From contig NZ_BMWB01000023.1 in NCBI RefSeq assembly GCF_014651015.1, positions 1 through 64,000 of the forward strand: a stretch of DNA of 64,000 bases, in the 5' to 3' direction. Below, one piece after another: positions 1-8,748 of the stretch. The notes beneath the pieces were generated by a model. It searched no databases. It was not told where the DNA came from and saw nothing but the letters and a program-made list of their open reading frames with translations. The translations under genes were made by a program, and so were the position numbers. The DNA comes from Streptomyces xantholiticus. Lineage in GTDB: Bacteria > Actinomycetota > Actinomycetes > Streptomycetales > Streptomycetaceae. Numbering within the stretch: the first letter of the stretch is position 1; each line of letters opens with the position of its first letter.

Positions 1-1827
1 AGTCTTCTCAGCGGCCTCGACGCGCTCGTGGCGGGGGAGCGGCCGGAGCACGTCGTCACCGGCGCGGCGCAGGGCCGGCCGGCAAAAGGCAAGACGGCGT
101 ACCTGTTCACGGGACAGGGGAGCCAGCGGCCGGGCATGGGGCGCGAACTGCACGCCGCTTTCCCCGTCTTCGCCGAGGCGCTGGAGGAGGTCGCCGGGCA
201 CCTCGACGCCCACCTGGGGACGCCGCTGCTGTCGGTGATGTTCGCGCCGGACGGCGACCCGCGGGCACGGCTGCTCGACGGCACGGACTACGCGCAGCCC
301 GCGATCTTCGCGTACGAGGTGGCGCTGTTCCGCCTGCTCGAGAGCTGGGGCGTACGTCCCGACGTGCTGGCGGGGCATTCGCTCGGCGAACTGTCGGCGG
401 TCTGCGTGGCCGGTGTGCTGTCCGTGCCGCAGGCGGCCGAACTCGTCGCCGCTCGCGGGCGGCTCATGGAGGCCCTGCCCGCCCGCGGGGCGATGGTCGC
501 CGTGCAGGCAACGGAGGCCGAGATCCGCGGAACCCTCGTGGGCCGGGAGGGGGCGGTGGACATCGCCGCGGTCAACGGTCCGGCGTCGGTGGTCCTGTCC
601 GGTGACGAGGACGCCGTCGAGGCGATCAGCGCGCAGTGGGCGGCGCGGGGCCGCAAGACCAGCCGGCTCAACGTCAGCCGTGCCTTCCACTCGCCGCACA
701 TGGACGTCATGACGGACGCATTCGAGCGTGTGGCGGCGAAGTTGACCTACAGCGCTCCGCGCATCCCCGTCGTCTCCGACGTCACCGGCGACCTCCTCGG
801 CGCGCGGGAGGCTCGCAGCCCCGCCTACTGGGTGGCCCACATTCGCCGCACGGTGCGCTTCCACGACCAGATACAGCGGCTCCAGCGGTACGGTGCCGAA
901 GCCTTCCTCGAGGTCGGCCCCGACACCGTGCTCAGCACGGCGGGACGGGGATGCCTGGCAGACGAGCCCGGCGGGAGCACACCCGTCCTGATGTCCACCT
1001 CGCACGCGGAGCGGCCCGAAGTCCCGGCTCTGATCACCGCGTTGAGCTCTCTCCACACCCATGGCGCGACCGTGGACTGGCGGAAGTGGTTCGGCACCGG
1101 CCCGAGTGCCACCGGCCTGCCGACGTACGCCTTCCAGAAGCAGCACTACTGGCCGCAGGACACCACTGTCCGCCCGGCTGCCGCCACGGGCCCCGGCCTC
1201 GTACAGCCGGAAGAGGCAACCGAGCCGGAGGACGTGACGGAGAGCGACGTGACCCGGGACACCCCGGTGCAGCAGGCCTCCTCCCGCATGGCCGGCTGGC
1301 GGGCCCTGCCCCCTGGCGAGCGCCACGACGCGGTACTGCGGACGGTGCGTGCCGAGGCCGCCGACGTCATGGGTCACGACACCCTGGACGCCGTCGAGCC
1401 GGAGCGCGGCTTCCTCGACCACGGCTTCGACTCCGTGATGGCGGTGAAGCTCCGCAACCGCCTGGCGGAGCTCACCGGCCGGAAGCTGCCGTCGACGCTG
1501 CTGTTCGACCACCCCACGCCCGCCGCCGTCACCGCCTTCCTGCTGACGGAGCCGGCAGAAACCGATGCCGGTCCGGCGCCGGCCCCTTCCCTGTCGGACC
1601 AACTCGACCGGCTGGAGGCCGACCTGGCACGGCTGCCCGCCGACGACCACCGGCGCGCCCGGATCACCGAGCGGCTGAAGGGCCTGCTCACCGTCCATGC
1701 GCCGGCCGGGAGCGCCGCCGGCGGGGCCCACGGGGACCGAGAGGGCCGGCCGGACAGGGACGAGCTGGCGACGGCGACCGACGACGAGATGTTCGCGCTG
1801 ATCGAGAAGGAACTCCGCCGTGGCTGA
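1..1827 (+). CDS. Type I modular polyketide synthase, C-terminal part (AT-ACP), 5' partial
   Basis: The frame is open from base 1, so the protein starts upstream of the window. Visible order: KS-AT linker, acyltransferase (GQGSQRP near 115, nucleophile motif GHSLGE near 374), post-AT linker ending LPTYAFQKQHYW, acyl carrier protein (GFDSVM, phosphopantetheine Ser at 1432) and a short acidic/basic C-terminal docking tail. The AT specificity motif reads RAFH, the HAFH-type signature of malonyl-CoA selecting ATs. No KR, DH or ER lies between AT and ACP, so this module should leave a beta-keto group. The stop overlaps the start of the next PKS gene by 8 nt, and the docking tail fits hand-over to that protein. 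Extender and chemistry are inferred from family rules. Confidence 0.95.
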   Translation, partial: SLLSGLDALVAGERPEHVVTGAAQGRPAKGKTAYLFTGQGSQRPGMGRELHAAFPVFAEALEEVAGHLDAHLGTPLLSVMFAPDGDPRARLLDGTDYAQPAIFAYEVALFRLLESWGVRPDVLAGHSLGELSAVCVAGVLSVPQAAELVAARGRLMEALPARGAMVAVQATEAEIRGTLVGREGAVDIAAVNGPASVVLSGDEDAVEAISAQWAARGRKTSRLNVSRAFHSPHMDVMTDAFERVAAKLTYSAPRIPVVSDVTGDLLGAREARSPAYWVAHIRRTVRFHDQIQRLQRYGAEAFLEVGPDTVLSTAGRGCLADEPGGSTPVLMSTSHAERPEVPALITALSSLHTHGATVDWRKWFGTGPSATGLPTYAFQKQHYWPQDTTVRPAAATGPGLVQPEEATEPEDVTESDVTRDTPVQQASSRMAGWRALPPGERHDAVLRTVRAEAADVMGHDTLDAVEPERGFLDHGFDSVMAVKLRNRLAELTGRKLPSTLLFDHPTPAAVTAFLLTEPAETDAGPAPAPSLSDQLDRLEADLARLPADDHRRARITERLKGLLTVHAPAGSAAGGAHGDREGRPDRDELATATDDEMFALIEKELRRG

Positions 1828-4800
1828 GAACGTGGACGAGAACAACGAGGCCAAGCTCCGCGAGTACCTGCGACTGGTCACCGCCGAGCTGAAGCGTACG
1901 CGCAGGCAGTTGGAAGAGACCGAGGACGCCGCCCGCGAACCGGTTGCGATCGTGGGCATGGCTTGCCGCTTCCCCGGCGACGTGACCTCGCCGGACGCGC
2001 TGTGGGAGCTGGTGGCCGAGGGGCGCGACGCCATCACCGGGTTCCCCGCCGACCGCGGTTGGGACGTGGACGCCGTCCACGACCCGGAACCTGGTACGCC
2101 GGGCAAGACGTACACGCGGCACGGCGGATTCCTCTCGGACGCCGCCGAGTTCGACCCCGCGTTCTTCGGGATCTCGCCGCGCGAGGCGCTCGCCATGGAC
2201 CCGCAGCAGCGCAAGATCCTGGAGGTCTCCTGGGAGGCGTTCGAGTACGCGGGTCTCGATGCGACCGCCATGCGTGGCGCGGAGGTCGGCGTCTTCGTCG
2301 GCTCCAACAGCAACGACTACCTGCTGAACGTGCTCGACGCACGGGAGGTTGCCGAAGGCTTCATCGGCACCGGCAACTCCGCGAGCATTCTCTCCGGTCG
2401 CGTCGCCTACACCTTCGGCTTCGAGGGCCCTGCCGTGTCGGTCGACACGGCGTGCTCCTCGTCACTGGTCGCTGTGCACCTGGCAGCGCAGTCCCTCCGA
2501 CAGGGGGAGTGCTCCCTGGCGCTGGCGGGCGGTGCGACGGTGATGGCCACGCCGACCGCGTTCATCGAGTTCAGCCGGCAGCGTGGCCTGGCCCCCGACG
2601 GCCGCTGCAAGTCCTTCTCCGCCACCGCCGACGGCACCACATGGTCCGAGGGCGCGGCCGTGCTGCTCCTCGCCCGGCTCTCCGATGCCCGGCGCCTCGG
2701 CTACCCGGTACACGCCGTCATCCGCGGCAGCGCCGTCAACCAGGACGGCGCGAGCGCGGGCCTCACCGCACCCAACGGTCCCTCGCAGCGGCGGGTCATC
2801 CGGCAGGCGCTGGCGAATGCGCGTCTGACGGCGGACCGTGTGGACGCCGTCGAAGCGCACGGCACCGGCACCCCGCTCGGCGACCCGATCGAGGCGCAGG
2901 CGCTGCTCGCCACGTACGGCAGGGCCCGCGCGGAGGGCAGGCCGCTGTGGCTCGGCTCGCTCAAGTCGAACCTCGGGCACACCCAGTCCGCAGCGGGCGC
3001 GGGCGGCGTCATCAAGATGGTGATGGCCATGCGGCACGGCGTCCTGCCCCGCACTCTGCACCTGACCGAGCCCACTCCGCGCGTCGACTGGGACGCCGGC
3101 GACGTACGGCTGCTCACCGAGGAACAGAAATGGCCCGACACCGGGGAGCCGCGCCGAGCCGCCGTCTCCTCGTTCGGTGTGAGCGGCACCAACGCCCACG
3201 TGATCCTGGAGGGCACGCCGGCCGTGGAGGCCGCACGGCCCGATGAGGACGCCTCCGCGCACGGCCCGCTCCCGTGGGTCCTCTCCGGCCGCACGGAAGA
3301 GGCCCTACGCGCCCAGGCCGGCCGCCTGGCCGCCCATCTGGCCGCACGACCGGACCTGAGGCCGGCCGACGTGGCGGCATCCCTGGCCATGACACGGGCC
3401 GCCTTCGAGCACCGGGCGGCCGTCGTCGGCCGGGAGCGCGAGGAGTTGCTGTCCGGACTCGAGGCCCTGGCCTCCGACCGCCGTGCGCCGGGGCTGGTCA
3501 CCAGTCGTACCGCGCCGTCCGGCGGCAGGACGGCGTTCCTGTTCACCGGGCAGGGCAGCCAGCGGCCCGGGACGGGCCGCGAACTGGCCGCGCACAGCAC
3601 CGCTTTCGCAGACGCCCTCGACGAGGTGTGCACGGAATTCGATCAGCACCTCGAACATCCTCTGCGGGACGTGCTGTTCGCCGAGGACGGCACGCATGAG
3701 GCCGGCCTGCTCGACACCACGGCCTACACCCAGCCCGCTTTGTTCGCCGTCGAGACCGCGCTGATGCGGCTCCTGGAGGACTGGGGTCTGCGACCCGACA
3801 TGGTCGCTGGGCACTCCATCGGCGAGCTCAGCGCCGCGTACGCCGCCGGCGTCTGGTCCCTGGCCGACGCGTGCGCCCTGGTGGCGGCCCGCGGTCGGCT
3901 GATCCAGGGGCTTCCGGCGGGCGGCGCCATGGTCGCCGTACAGGCCACCGAGGACGAAGTGCGCGCCCAGCTCGTCGCCGGCTGCGACGGCGTGGACATT
4001 GCCGCTGTCAACGGACCCGCCGCGGTGGTGCTGTCGGGGGACGAAGGAGCCGTTGCCGAGCTGGCCCGCCATTGGGCCGAACGGGGCCGCGACACCAAGC
4101 GGCTGCGGGTCGGCCACGCCTTCCACTCGCCCCATGTGGACGCCATCACCGAGGAGTTCGCCGAGGTCGCGCGCGGGCTGTCCTACCGGGCACCCTCGCT
4201 TCCCGTGATCTCCATGCTCACCGCGACACCCGTCAGCGACGAACTGTGCCGCCCGGAATACTGGGTACGCCACGTGCGCGGAACCGTCCGCTTCCACGAC
4301 GCCGTGCACACGCTGCACGAGCGCGGGGCCACCGTGTTCCTGGAAATCGGCCCGGGTGGTGTCCTCACGGCGGCCGGGCGCAAGTGCCTGCCCGACCTCG
4401 CTCCCGAGTCGTTCGTTCCCGTGCTGCGCCACCGTACGCCCGAGCCCGCCGCCGTGATGACGGCCGTCGCCCAGGCCCACACGGTCGGCGTGTCGCCGGC
4501 GTGGGAGCGCGTGCTTCCCGCGGCCCGCAGGCGTGTGGAGCTGCCCACGTACGCCTTCCGCCGCCGCCGCTACTGGCTCGAGGGCATGGCGGGAGCGGGA
4601 TCCGAGCGGACGGTGTGCCCCCGGCCTGCGGCGAACCCCGCCGAGCGGGAACCAGCGCCCGGGACGCCGCCCCTGGCGCACCGTCTCGCCGAGGCCCCGG
4701 AGGAAGAGCGCGGCGAACTGCTGCTCACGCTCGTGCGCGAGCAGGCGGCTACCGTGATGGGCGGCGTCGACCCGGCCGAGGTCGAGCCCGGACGCCCCTT

Positions 4801-5812
4801 CCTGGAGCTCGGATTCGACTCCCTGATGGGCGTCGAGCTGGGTTCCGCGCTCGCCGCCGACTGCGCGCTCGCCCTGCCGCCCTCGTTGATCTTCGATCAC
4901 GCCACGCCCGCCGCGCTTGCCGCGTTCCTCGGCAAGGAGATCACCGCCGGGTCCGGTCTCCGCCCGTCAGCGGCGCCGTCGGCGTACTCCCTGGAAGCGC
5001 TGTACCGCGCCGCGAACGACCTCGACCGGCCCGAGGACGCCCTCGAACTGACCAAGGTGGCCTCTCGGTTGCGCCCCGCCTTCCACAGCGTCGCCGAGGC
5101 CGGGCAGGACCCGGTCACGGTCGAGCTGACGCAGGGCACCGATCAGGCGGGCATCATCTGCTGCCCCGCGCCTGTGCCGCTGTACGGGGCACAGCAGTAC
5201 GCCCGTCTCGCCGCCGCCTTCCGGGGCACGCGCGGCGTCTCGGCACTGCTTGCCCCCGGCTTCACGGCGGGTGAGCTGCTCCCGGCCGGCTTCGAGGTGA
5301 TGCAGGAGTTCCTCGCCGAGGGGGTCCGCGGACAGACCGGCGGCGCGCCGTTCGTCCTCCTCGGGCACTCCTCCGGCGGCTGGTTCGCGCACAGCCTGGC
5401 GGCCCACCTCGCCCGTACCGGGCAGAGCCCGGAAGCCGTGGTGCTCCTCGACACGTATCTGCTGGACGACCCGGCGCTGCACCGCATGCAGCGCGAACTC
5501 GCGCAGGGCGTCCTCGATCGGGAGGACGACTTCGGGGCGATGACGGACGTGCGGCTGACCGCCATGGGCAAGTACTTCGGGTTCTTCACCGACTGGGTGG
5601 CCGAGGAACCGAGCGTGCCGACCCTGCTGCTGCGGGCGTCGGAGCCGCTCGGCCGGGTCGCCGACGGCGAGGAGTGGCACCCCGACTGGAAGTTCGACAG
5701 CACTGTTCTCGACACGGAAGGCGACCACTTCAGCATGATGGACGACTACGCGCCGCAGACCGCCGCGGCCGTGAACGACTGGCTGGCGGGCCTCGTCGGC
5801 GGCAAGGGCTGA
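1820..5812 (+). CDS. Type I polyketide synthase, terminal module KS-AT-ACP-TE
   Basis: 1330 residues. Residues 1-40 form a charged helical N-terminal docking segment. KS spans about 41-465 with Cys212 (DTACSSS), His347 (EAHGTGTP) and His387 (KSNLGH). AT spans about 570-915 with Ser666 (GHSIGE) and the malonyl-type HAFH motif at 766-769. The ACP has Ser1001 (GFDSLM). The thioesterase from about 1100 has Ser1184 (GHSSGG) and a His in GDHFSMM near the end. There is no reductive domain. This is the chain-releasing module. Start GTG at 1820 overlaps the upstream PKS gene, giving translational coupling. Together with the preceding module it would deliver two consecutive unreduced acetate units to the TE, which then hydrolyses or cyclises the chain; the product is not identifiable from this window. 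Confidence 0.97.
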   Translation: MAENVDENNEAKLREYLRLVTAELKRTRRQLEETEDAAREPVAIVGMACRFPGDVTSPDALWELVAEGRDAITGFPADRGWDVDAVHDPEPGTPGKTYTRHGGFLSDAAEFDPAFFGISPREALAMDPQQRKILEVSWEAFEYAGLDATAMRGAEVGVFVGSNSNDYLLNVLDAREVAEGFIGTGNSASILSGRVAYTFGFEGPAVSVDTACSSSLVAVHLAAQSLRQGECSLALAGGATVMATPTAFIEFSRQRGLAPDGRCKSFSATADGTTWSEGAAVLLLARLSDARRLGYPVHAVIRGSAVNQDGASAGLTAPNGPSQRRVIRQALANARLTADRVDAVEAHGTGTPLGDPIEAQALLATYGRARAEGRPLWLGSLKSNLGHTQSAAGAGGVIKMVMAMRHGVLPRTLHLTEPTPRVDWDAGDVRLLTEEQKWPDTGEPRRAAVSSFGVSGTNAHVILEGTPAVEAARPDEDASAHGPLPWVLSGRTEEALRAQAGRLAAHLAARPDLRPADVAASLAMTRAAFEHRAAVVGREREELLSGLEALASDRRAPGLVTSRTAPSGGRTAFLFTGQGSQRPGTGRELAAHSTAFADALDEVCTEFDQHLEHPLRDVLFAEDGTHEAGLLDTTAYTQPALFAVETALMRLLEDWGLRPDMVAGHSIGELSAAYAAGVWSLADACALVAARGRLIQGLPAGGAMVAVQATEDEVRAQLVAGCDGVDIAAVNGPAAVVLSGDEGAVAELARHWAERGRDTKRLRVGHAFHSPHVDAITEEFAEVARGLSYRAPSLPVISMLTATPVSDELCRPEYWVRHVRGTVRFHDAVHTLHERGATVFLEIGPGGVLTAAGRKCLPDLAPESFVPVLRHRTPEPAAVMTAVAQAHTVGVSPAWERVLPAARRRVELPTYAFRRRRYWLEGMAGAGSERTVCPRPAANPAEREPAPGTPPLAHRLAEAPEEERGELLLTLVREQAATVMGGVDPAEVEPGRPFLELGFDSLMGVELGSALAADCALALPPSLIFDHATPAALAAFLGKEITAGSGLRPSAAPSAYSLEALYRAANDLDRPEDALELTKVASRLRPAFHSVAEAGQDPVTVELTQGTDQAGIICCPAPVPLYGAQQYARLAAAFRGTRGVSALLAPGFTAGELLPAGFEVMQEFLAEGVRGQTGGAPFVLLGHSSGGWFAHSLAAHLARTGQSPEAVVLLDTYLLDDPALHRMQRELAQGVLDREDDFGAMTDVRLTAMGKYFGFFTDWVAEEPSVPTLLLRASEPLGRVADGEEWHPDWKFDSTVLDTEGDHFSMMDDYAPQTAAAVNDWLAGLVGGKG

Positions 5813-5818
5813 GCGGCC

Positions 5819-6619
5819 ATGGCGACTCACTCCGCGGGAACCGCGCGGACCGATGCCCCCGACCGCCAATGGATACGCCGCTTCCACCCAGCCCCCGACG
5901 CCCCCGTCCGGTTGCTGTGCCTGCCGCACGCCGGAGGCTCGGCCAGCGCCTACTTCGGGCTCTCCCAGCTGCTCGCACCGAAGGTGGAGGTGCTGGCCGT
6001 CCAGTACCCGGGCCGCCAGGACCGGCGTGACGAGCTGCTGCTCGACTCGATCGCGGCACTGCGCGCCGGGCTCGCCGAGGAGCTGACCTCGTGGCTCGAC
6101 CGGCCCATCGCCCTGTTCGGGCACAGCATGGGCGCGGTGCTCGCCTACGAGACGGCGCGCCTGCTCGCCGAGGACGAACGTGCCCACCTCGCCCACTTGT
6201 TCGTCTCCGGTCGCGGCGATCCCGCGCGCAAGGCCGACGTGGCACTAGACCTGCTGGACGACCGGGCAATGGTGCAAGCCCTCGGCGACCTCGGCGGCAC
6301 GGACCGGCGGCTCCTGGAGGACGAGGACGTCCTGCGGATGGTCGCACCGGCCATTCGCAGCGACTACCGCGCGGTCCGCACGTACCGGCACGCGCCCGGA
6401 CCGCTTCTGCCGTGCCCCGTGACCGCTCTGGTGGGCGACCAGGACGCCATGGCGCCGGTCGACGACGTGGAGAAGTGGGCTTCCTACACCTCGGCAGAAT
6501 TCTCCCTGAAGGTTTTTCAGGGCGGTCACTTCTATTTGCTGGAACAGTTCCGGAAAGTGAGTGATCATGTGTACGATGGGCTCGGCGATTCGCTCTCCGT
6601 GCAAGCGTCGCCCGGCTGA
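5819..6619 (+). CDS. Type II (editing) thioesterase
   Basis: 266 residues, alpha/beta hydrolase of the external thioesterase family that removes aberrant acyl groups from PKS or NRPS carrier proteins. Catalytic residues are visible: Ser103 in GHSMG, an Asp in GDQD near 207-209 and His237 in GGHFYL. The N-terminal PHAGGSASAYF block is typical of the family. ATG at 5819 lies 6 nt after the PKS stop, so it belongs to the same transcript as the PKS genes. Role in this cluster is proofreading by family precedent; the substrate cannot be read from the sequence. Confidence 0.95.
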   Translation: MATHSAGTARTDAPDRQWIRRFHPAPDAPVRLLCLPHAGGSASAYFGLSQLLAPKVEVLAVQYPGRQDRRDELLLDSIAALRAGLAEELTSWLDRPIALFGHSMGAVLAYETARLLAEDERAHLAHLFVSGRGDPARKADVALDLLDDRAMVQALGDLGGTDRRLLEDEDVLRMVAPAIRSDYRAVRTYRHAPGPLLPCPVTALVGDQDAMAPVDDVEKWASYTSAEFSLKVFQGGHFYLLEQFRKVSDHVYDGLGDSLSVQASPG

Positions 6620-6785
6620 CGGATTCAATTCCCCACTCCGAACTGCCCGACTCATTCCGAAAAGGCAGCAGCGCTAAGTTCTTGTCCACTGCGCCACCTG
6701 CGCCACTGTGCCGCCGCGCTTTCGCGCTTCTCTTCTTTCGAATTCGCTCCGACCGGCACGAGACTGTATTCAGACGGGGTTCTGC

Positions 6786-8030
6786 GTGCAAAATTCTCTT
6801 TACGAACTGGGTGACATACCCCCGATCGGCACCGTACCCAAGCAGATGTACGCCTCGGTGATCCGCCGAGAGCGCTACGGGCCGCCCCACCAGGCGTTCC
6901 GGAACGAGGTCGTGGACGTGCCGGAGGCCGGGCCCGGCCAGGTCCTCGTCCTCGTCATGGCCGCGGGCATCAACTACAACAACGTCTGGGCGTCCCTCGG
7001 GCGGCCGGTCGACGTGATCTCGTCCCGCCTTCAGCAGGGCGAGCGCGAGGACTTCCACATCGGCGGGTCCGAGGGATCCGGCGTGGTGTGGGCGGTGGGC
7101 GAAGGCGTCAGCCAGGTCTCCGTGGGCGACGCGGTGATCCTTTCCGGCTGCCGGTGGACCGAGTCGTCCGCCGACATCCGCCTCGGTGCCGACCCCATGA
7201 CCTCCGCTTCCCAGTCGGTGTGGGGGTACGAAAGCAACTTCGGCTCCTTCGCCCAGTTCGCCCTGGTCGACGACTACCAGTGCCACCCCAAGCCGCCCGG
7301 CCTGACCTGGGAGGAAGCCGCCTGCTTCCTGCTCACCGGAGCCACCGCCTACCGCCAACTGTGCGGCTGGCCGCCCCACGACGTGCGGCCGGGCGACCCC
7401 GTCCTCATCTGGGGCGGCGCCGGCGGTCTCGGCTCCATGGCCATCCAGATCACCCGCGCACGCGGCGGCATCCCTGTGGCGGTCGTCTCCGACGAGGAGC
7501 GGGCCCGCTACTGCCGTGAACTCGGCGCCCAAGGCACCGTCAACCGCCTCCACTTCGACCACTGGGGCCGGCTGCCCGACATCGGCGACCGGGCGGCGAT
7601 GGGCCGCTGGACCGAGAGCGTACGGGCCTTCGGACGGAGCTTCTGGGAGGCGCTGGGGGAACGCAGGTCCCCCCGCCTCGTCCTGGAGCACAGCGGGCAG
7701 GACACCATCCCCACCTCCATGTATCTGTGCGACAACGCGGGCATGGTCGTCATCTGCGGCGGCACCACCGGCTACAACGCCGACGTGGACCTGCGTTTTC
7801 TGTGGATGCGGCAGAAGCGCCTGCAGGGCTCGCACTTCGCCAATCTCCGCCAGTGCCGCGACATCATCCACATGGTCTCCACCGGACAGCTCGACCCCTG
7901 CCTTTCGTGGACCGGCGGATTCGACGACATCGGCAAGGCGCATCAGCTCATGCACGACAACCAGCATCCGCAGGGAAATCAAGCGGTCCTGGTCAACGCG
8001 CCAAGGACCGGAATGACGGAACTTCCCTGA
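6786..8030 (+). CDS. ccr: Crotonyl-CoA carboxylase/reductase-like extender-unit enzyme
   Basis: Start GTG 6786 follows a GACGGGG Shine-Dalgarno; 414 residues. Zinc-less medium-chain dehydrogenase fold with Rossmann motif GGAGGLGS near 211. Residues linked to CO2 binding in this family are kept: NYNNVW near 63-68, Tyr148-Glu149 (WGYES) and His350 (GSHFAN). The family converts 2-enoyl-CoA plus CO2 and NADPH to alkylmalonyl-CoA, for example ethylmalonyl-CoA. The N-terminal LYELGDIPPIG and WGYE resemble the ethylmalonyl-CoA-pathway (proteobacterial type) branch more than the short streptomycete Ccr. Neither AT in the window looks ethylmalonyl-specific, so the product probably feeds an upstream module or a starter unit. 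About 165 nt separate it from the thioesterase gene, so it may have its own promoter. Confidence 0.92.
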   Translation: MQNSLYELGDIPPIGTVPKQMYASVIRRERYGPPHQAFRNEVVDVPEAGPGQVLVLVMAAGINYNNVWASLGRPVDVISSRLQQGEREDFHIGGSEGSGVVWAVGEGVSQVSVGDAVILSGCRWTESSADIRLGADPMTSASQSVWGYESNFGSFAQFALVDDYQCHPKPPGLTWEEAACFLLTGATAYRQLCGWPPHDVRPGDPVLIWGGAGGLGSMAIQITRARGGIPVAVVSDEERARYCRELGAQGTVNRLHFDHWGRLPDIGDRAAMGRWTESVRAFGRSFWEALGERRSPRLVLEHSGQDTIPTSMYLCDNAGMVVICGGTTGYNADVDLRFLWMRQKRLQGSHFANLRQCRDIIHMVSTGQLDPCLSWTGGFDDIGKAHQLMHDNQHPQGNQAVLVNAPRTGMTELP

Positions 8031-8116
8031 GTCCGGCGCCGAGCACAAGTCGGCGACTTCTCCATTCTTTTGCGATGAACAACGCTTGAACAGCGGACCG
8101 AATCAGAGGAGCTCTC

Positions 8117-8653
8117 ATGGACCAGAACCAGCTCGACATCCTGTGGAGCGAGCGCGAGATCCGCGCCGTCCTGCAGCGCTACTGCCGAGGCCTCGACCGC
8201 CTCGACGAGGAACTCGTCAAGTCCGCGTATCACGAGGACGCGTACGACGATCGCGGCGTCATCCGGGGCAACGCTCACGACTTCGTCAAGCAGATCGTCC
8301 CGATCCTGCGGGACACATACACCGGCACCCTGCACACCCTGCACGGGAGCACGATCGAGGTCGACGGTGACAGCGCGGGCGTCGAGACCTACTGCACCGC
8401 CTACCACTACCGCGAGAGCGACGGCATCAAGCGGGTCGAGCAGTTTGCCGGCCGCTACATCGACCGCTTCGAGCTGCGCGACGGCGTCTGGAAGATCGCG
8501 CGACGGGTCGTCCTGAACGACTTCAGCCTCGCCCAGGAGGTGCCGCTCGATCCCGCAGAGGCCCAGGCCGGCTTCAACCCGTCCCGGCGTGACGCCACCG
8601 ACGTCAGCTACCAGGTACTTCCGCTGAGCGGCCCGGACGCCCCCACGGTCTGA
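8117..8653 (+). CDS. SnoaL-like NTF2-fold protein
   Basis: 178 residues with the pattern of SnoaL-like (cystatin/NTF2-fold) proteins: an early helix EIRAVLQRYCRGLDRLD, then YHEDAYDDRG, a central HTLHGSTIEVDGD strand and the closing RFELRDGVWKIARR segment. A clear AGAGGAG Shine-Dalgarno lies 5-7 nt before ATG 8117. Such proteins in polyketide clusters act as cyclases, dehydratases or hydroxylation partners, and others are small hydrolases or isomerases. Position between the carboxylase/reductase and two P450 genes suggests a tailoring or ring-forming role, but the reaction is not predictable. The last 35 residues (after FSLAQEV) are an extension without recognisable motif. Confidence 0.85.
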   Translation: MDQNQLDILWSEREIRAVLQRYCRGLDRLDEELVKSAYHEDAYDDRGVIRGNAHDFVKQIVPILRDTYTGTLHTLHGSTIEVDGDSAGVETYCTAYHYRESDGIKRVEQFAGRYIDRFELRDGVWKIARRVVLNDFSLAQEVPLDPAEAQAGFNPSRRDATDVSYQVLPLSGPDAPTV

Positions 8654-8748
8654 GGGCGCGTTCGAATCCGTCGGGTCACTACGCCGTGCGGTCCCACGTT
8701 CCTGGCAGGCCGTATTCCCATCGACCTCACACTCCAAGGAGTTCAGAC

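Noticed and set aside
6702..6708. GCCACTG, resembling the B12 box of cobalamin riboswitches, upstream of the carboxylase/reductase gene
   Set aside because: None of the other conserved B12 riboswitch segments is present and the motif is short.
5730..8048. Long open frame on the minus strand antisense to the thioesterase and carboxylase/reductase genes
   Set aside because: It is a GC-bias shadow: the plus-strand proteins show clear family motifs and the antisense product shows none.
8651..8675. GCGTTCGAATCC, resembling a tRNA T-loop or attachment site
   Set aside because: No cloverleaf can be drawn; the sequence upstream is coding for the SnoaL-like protein.
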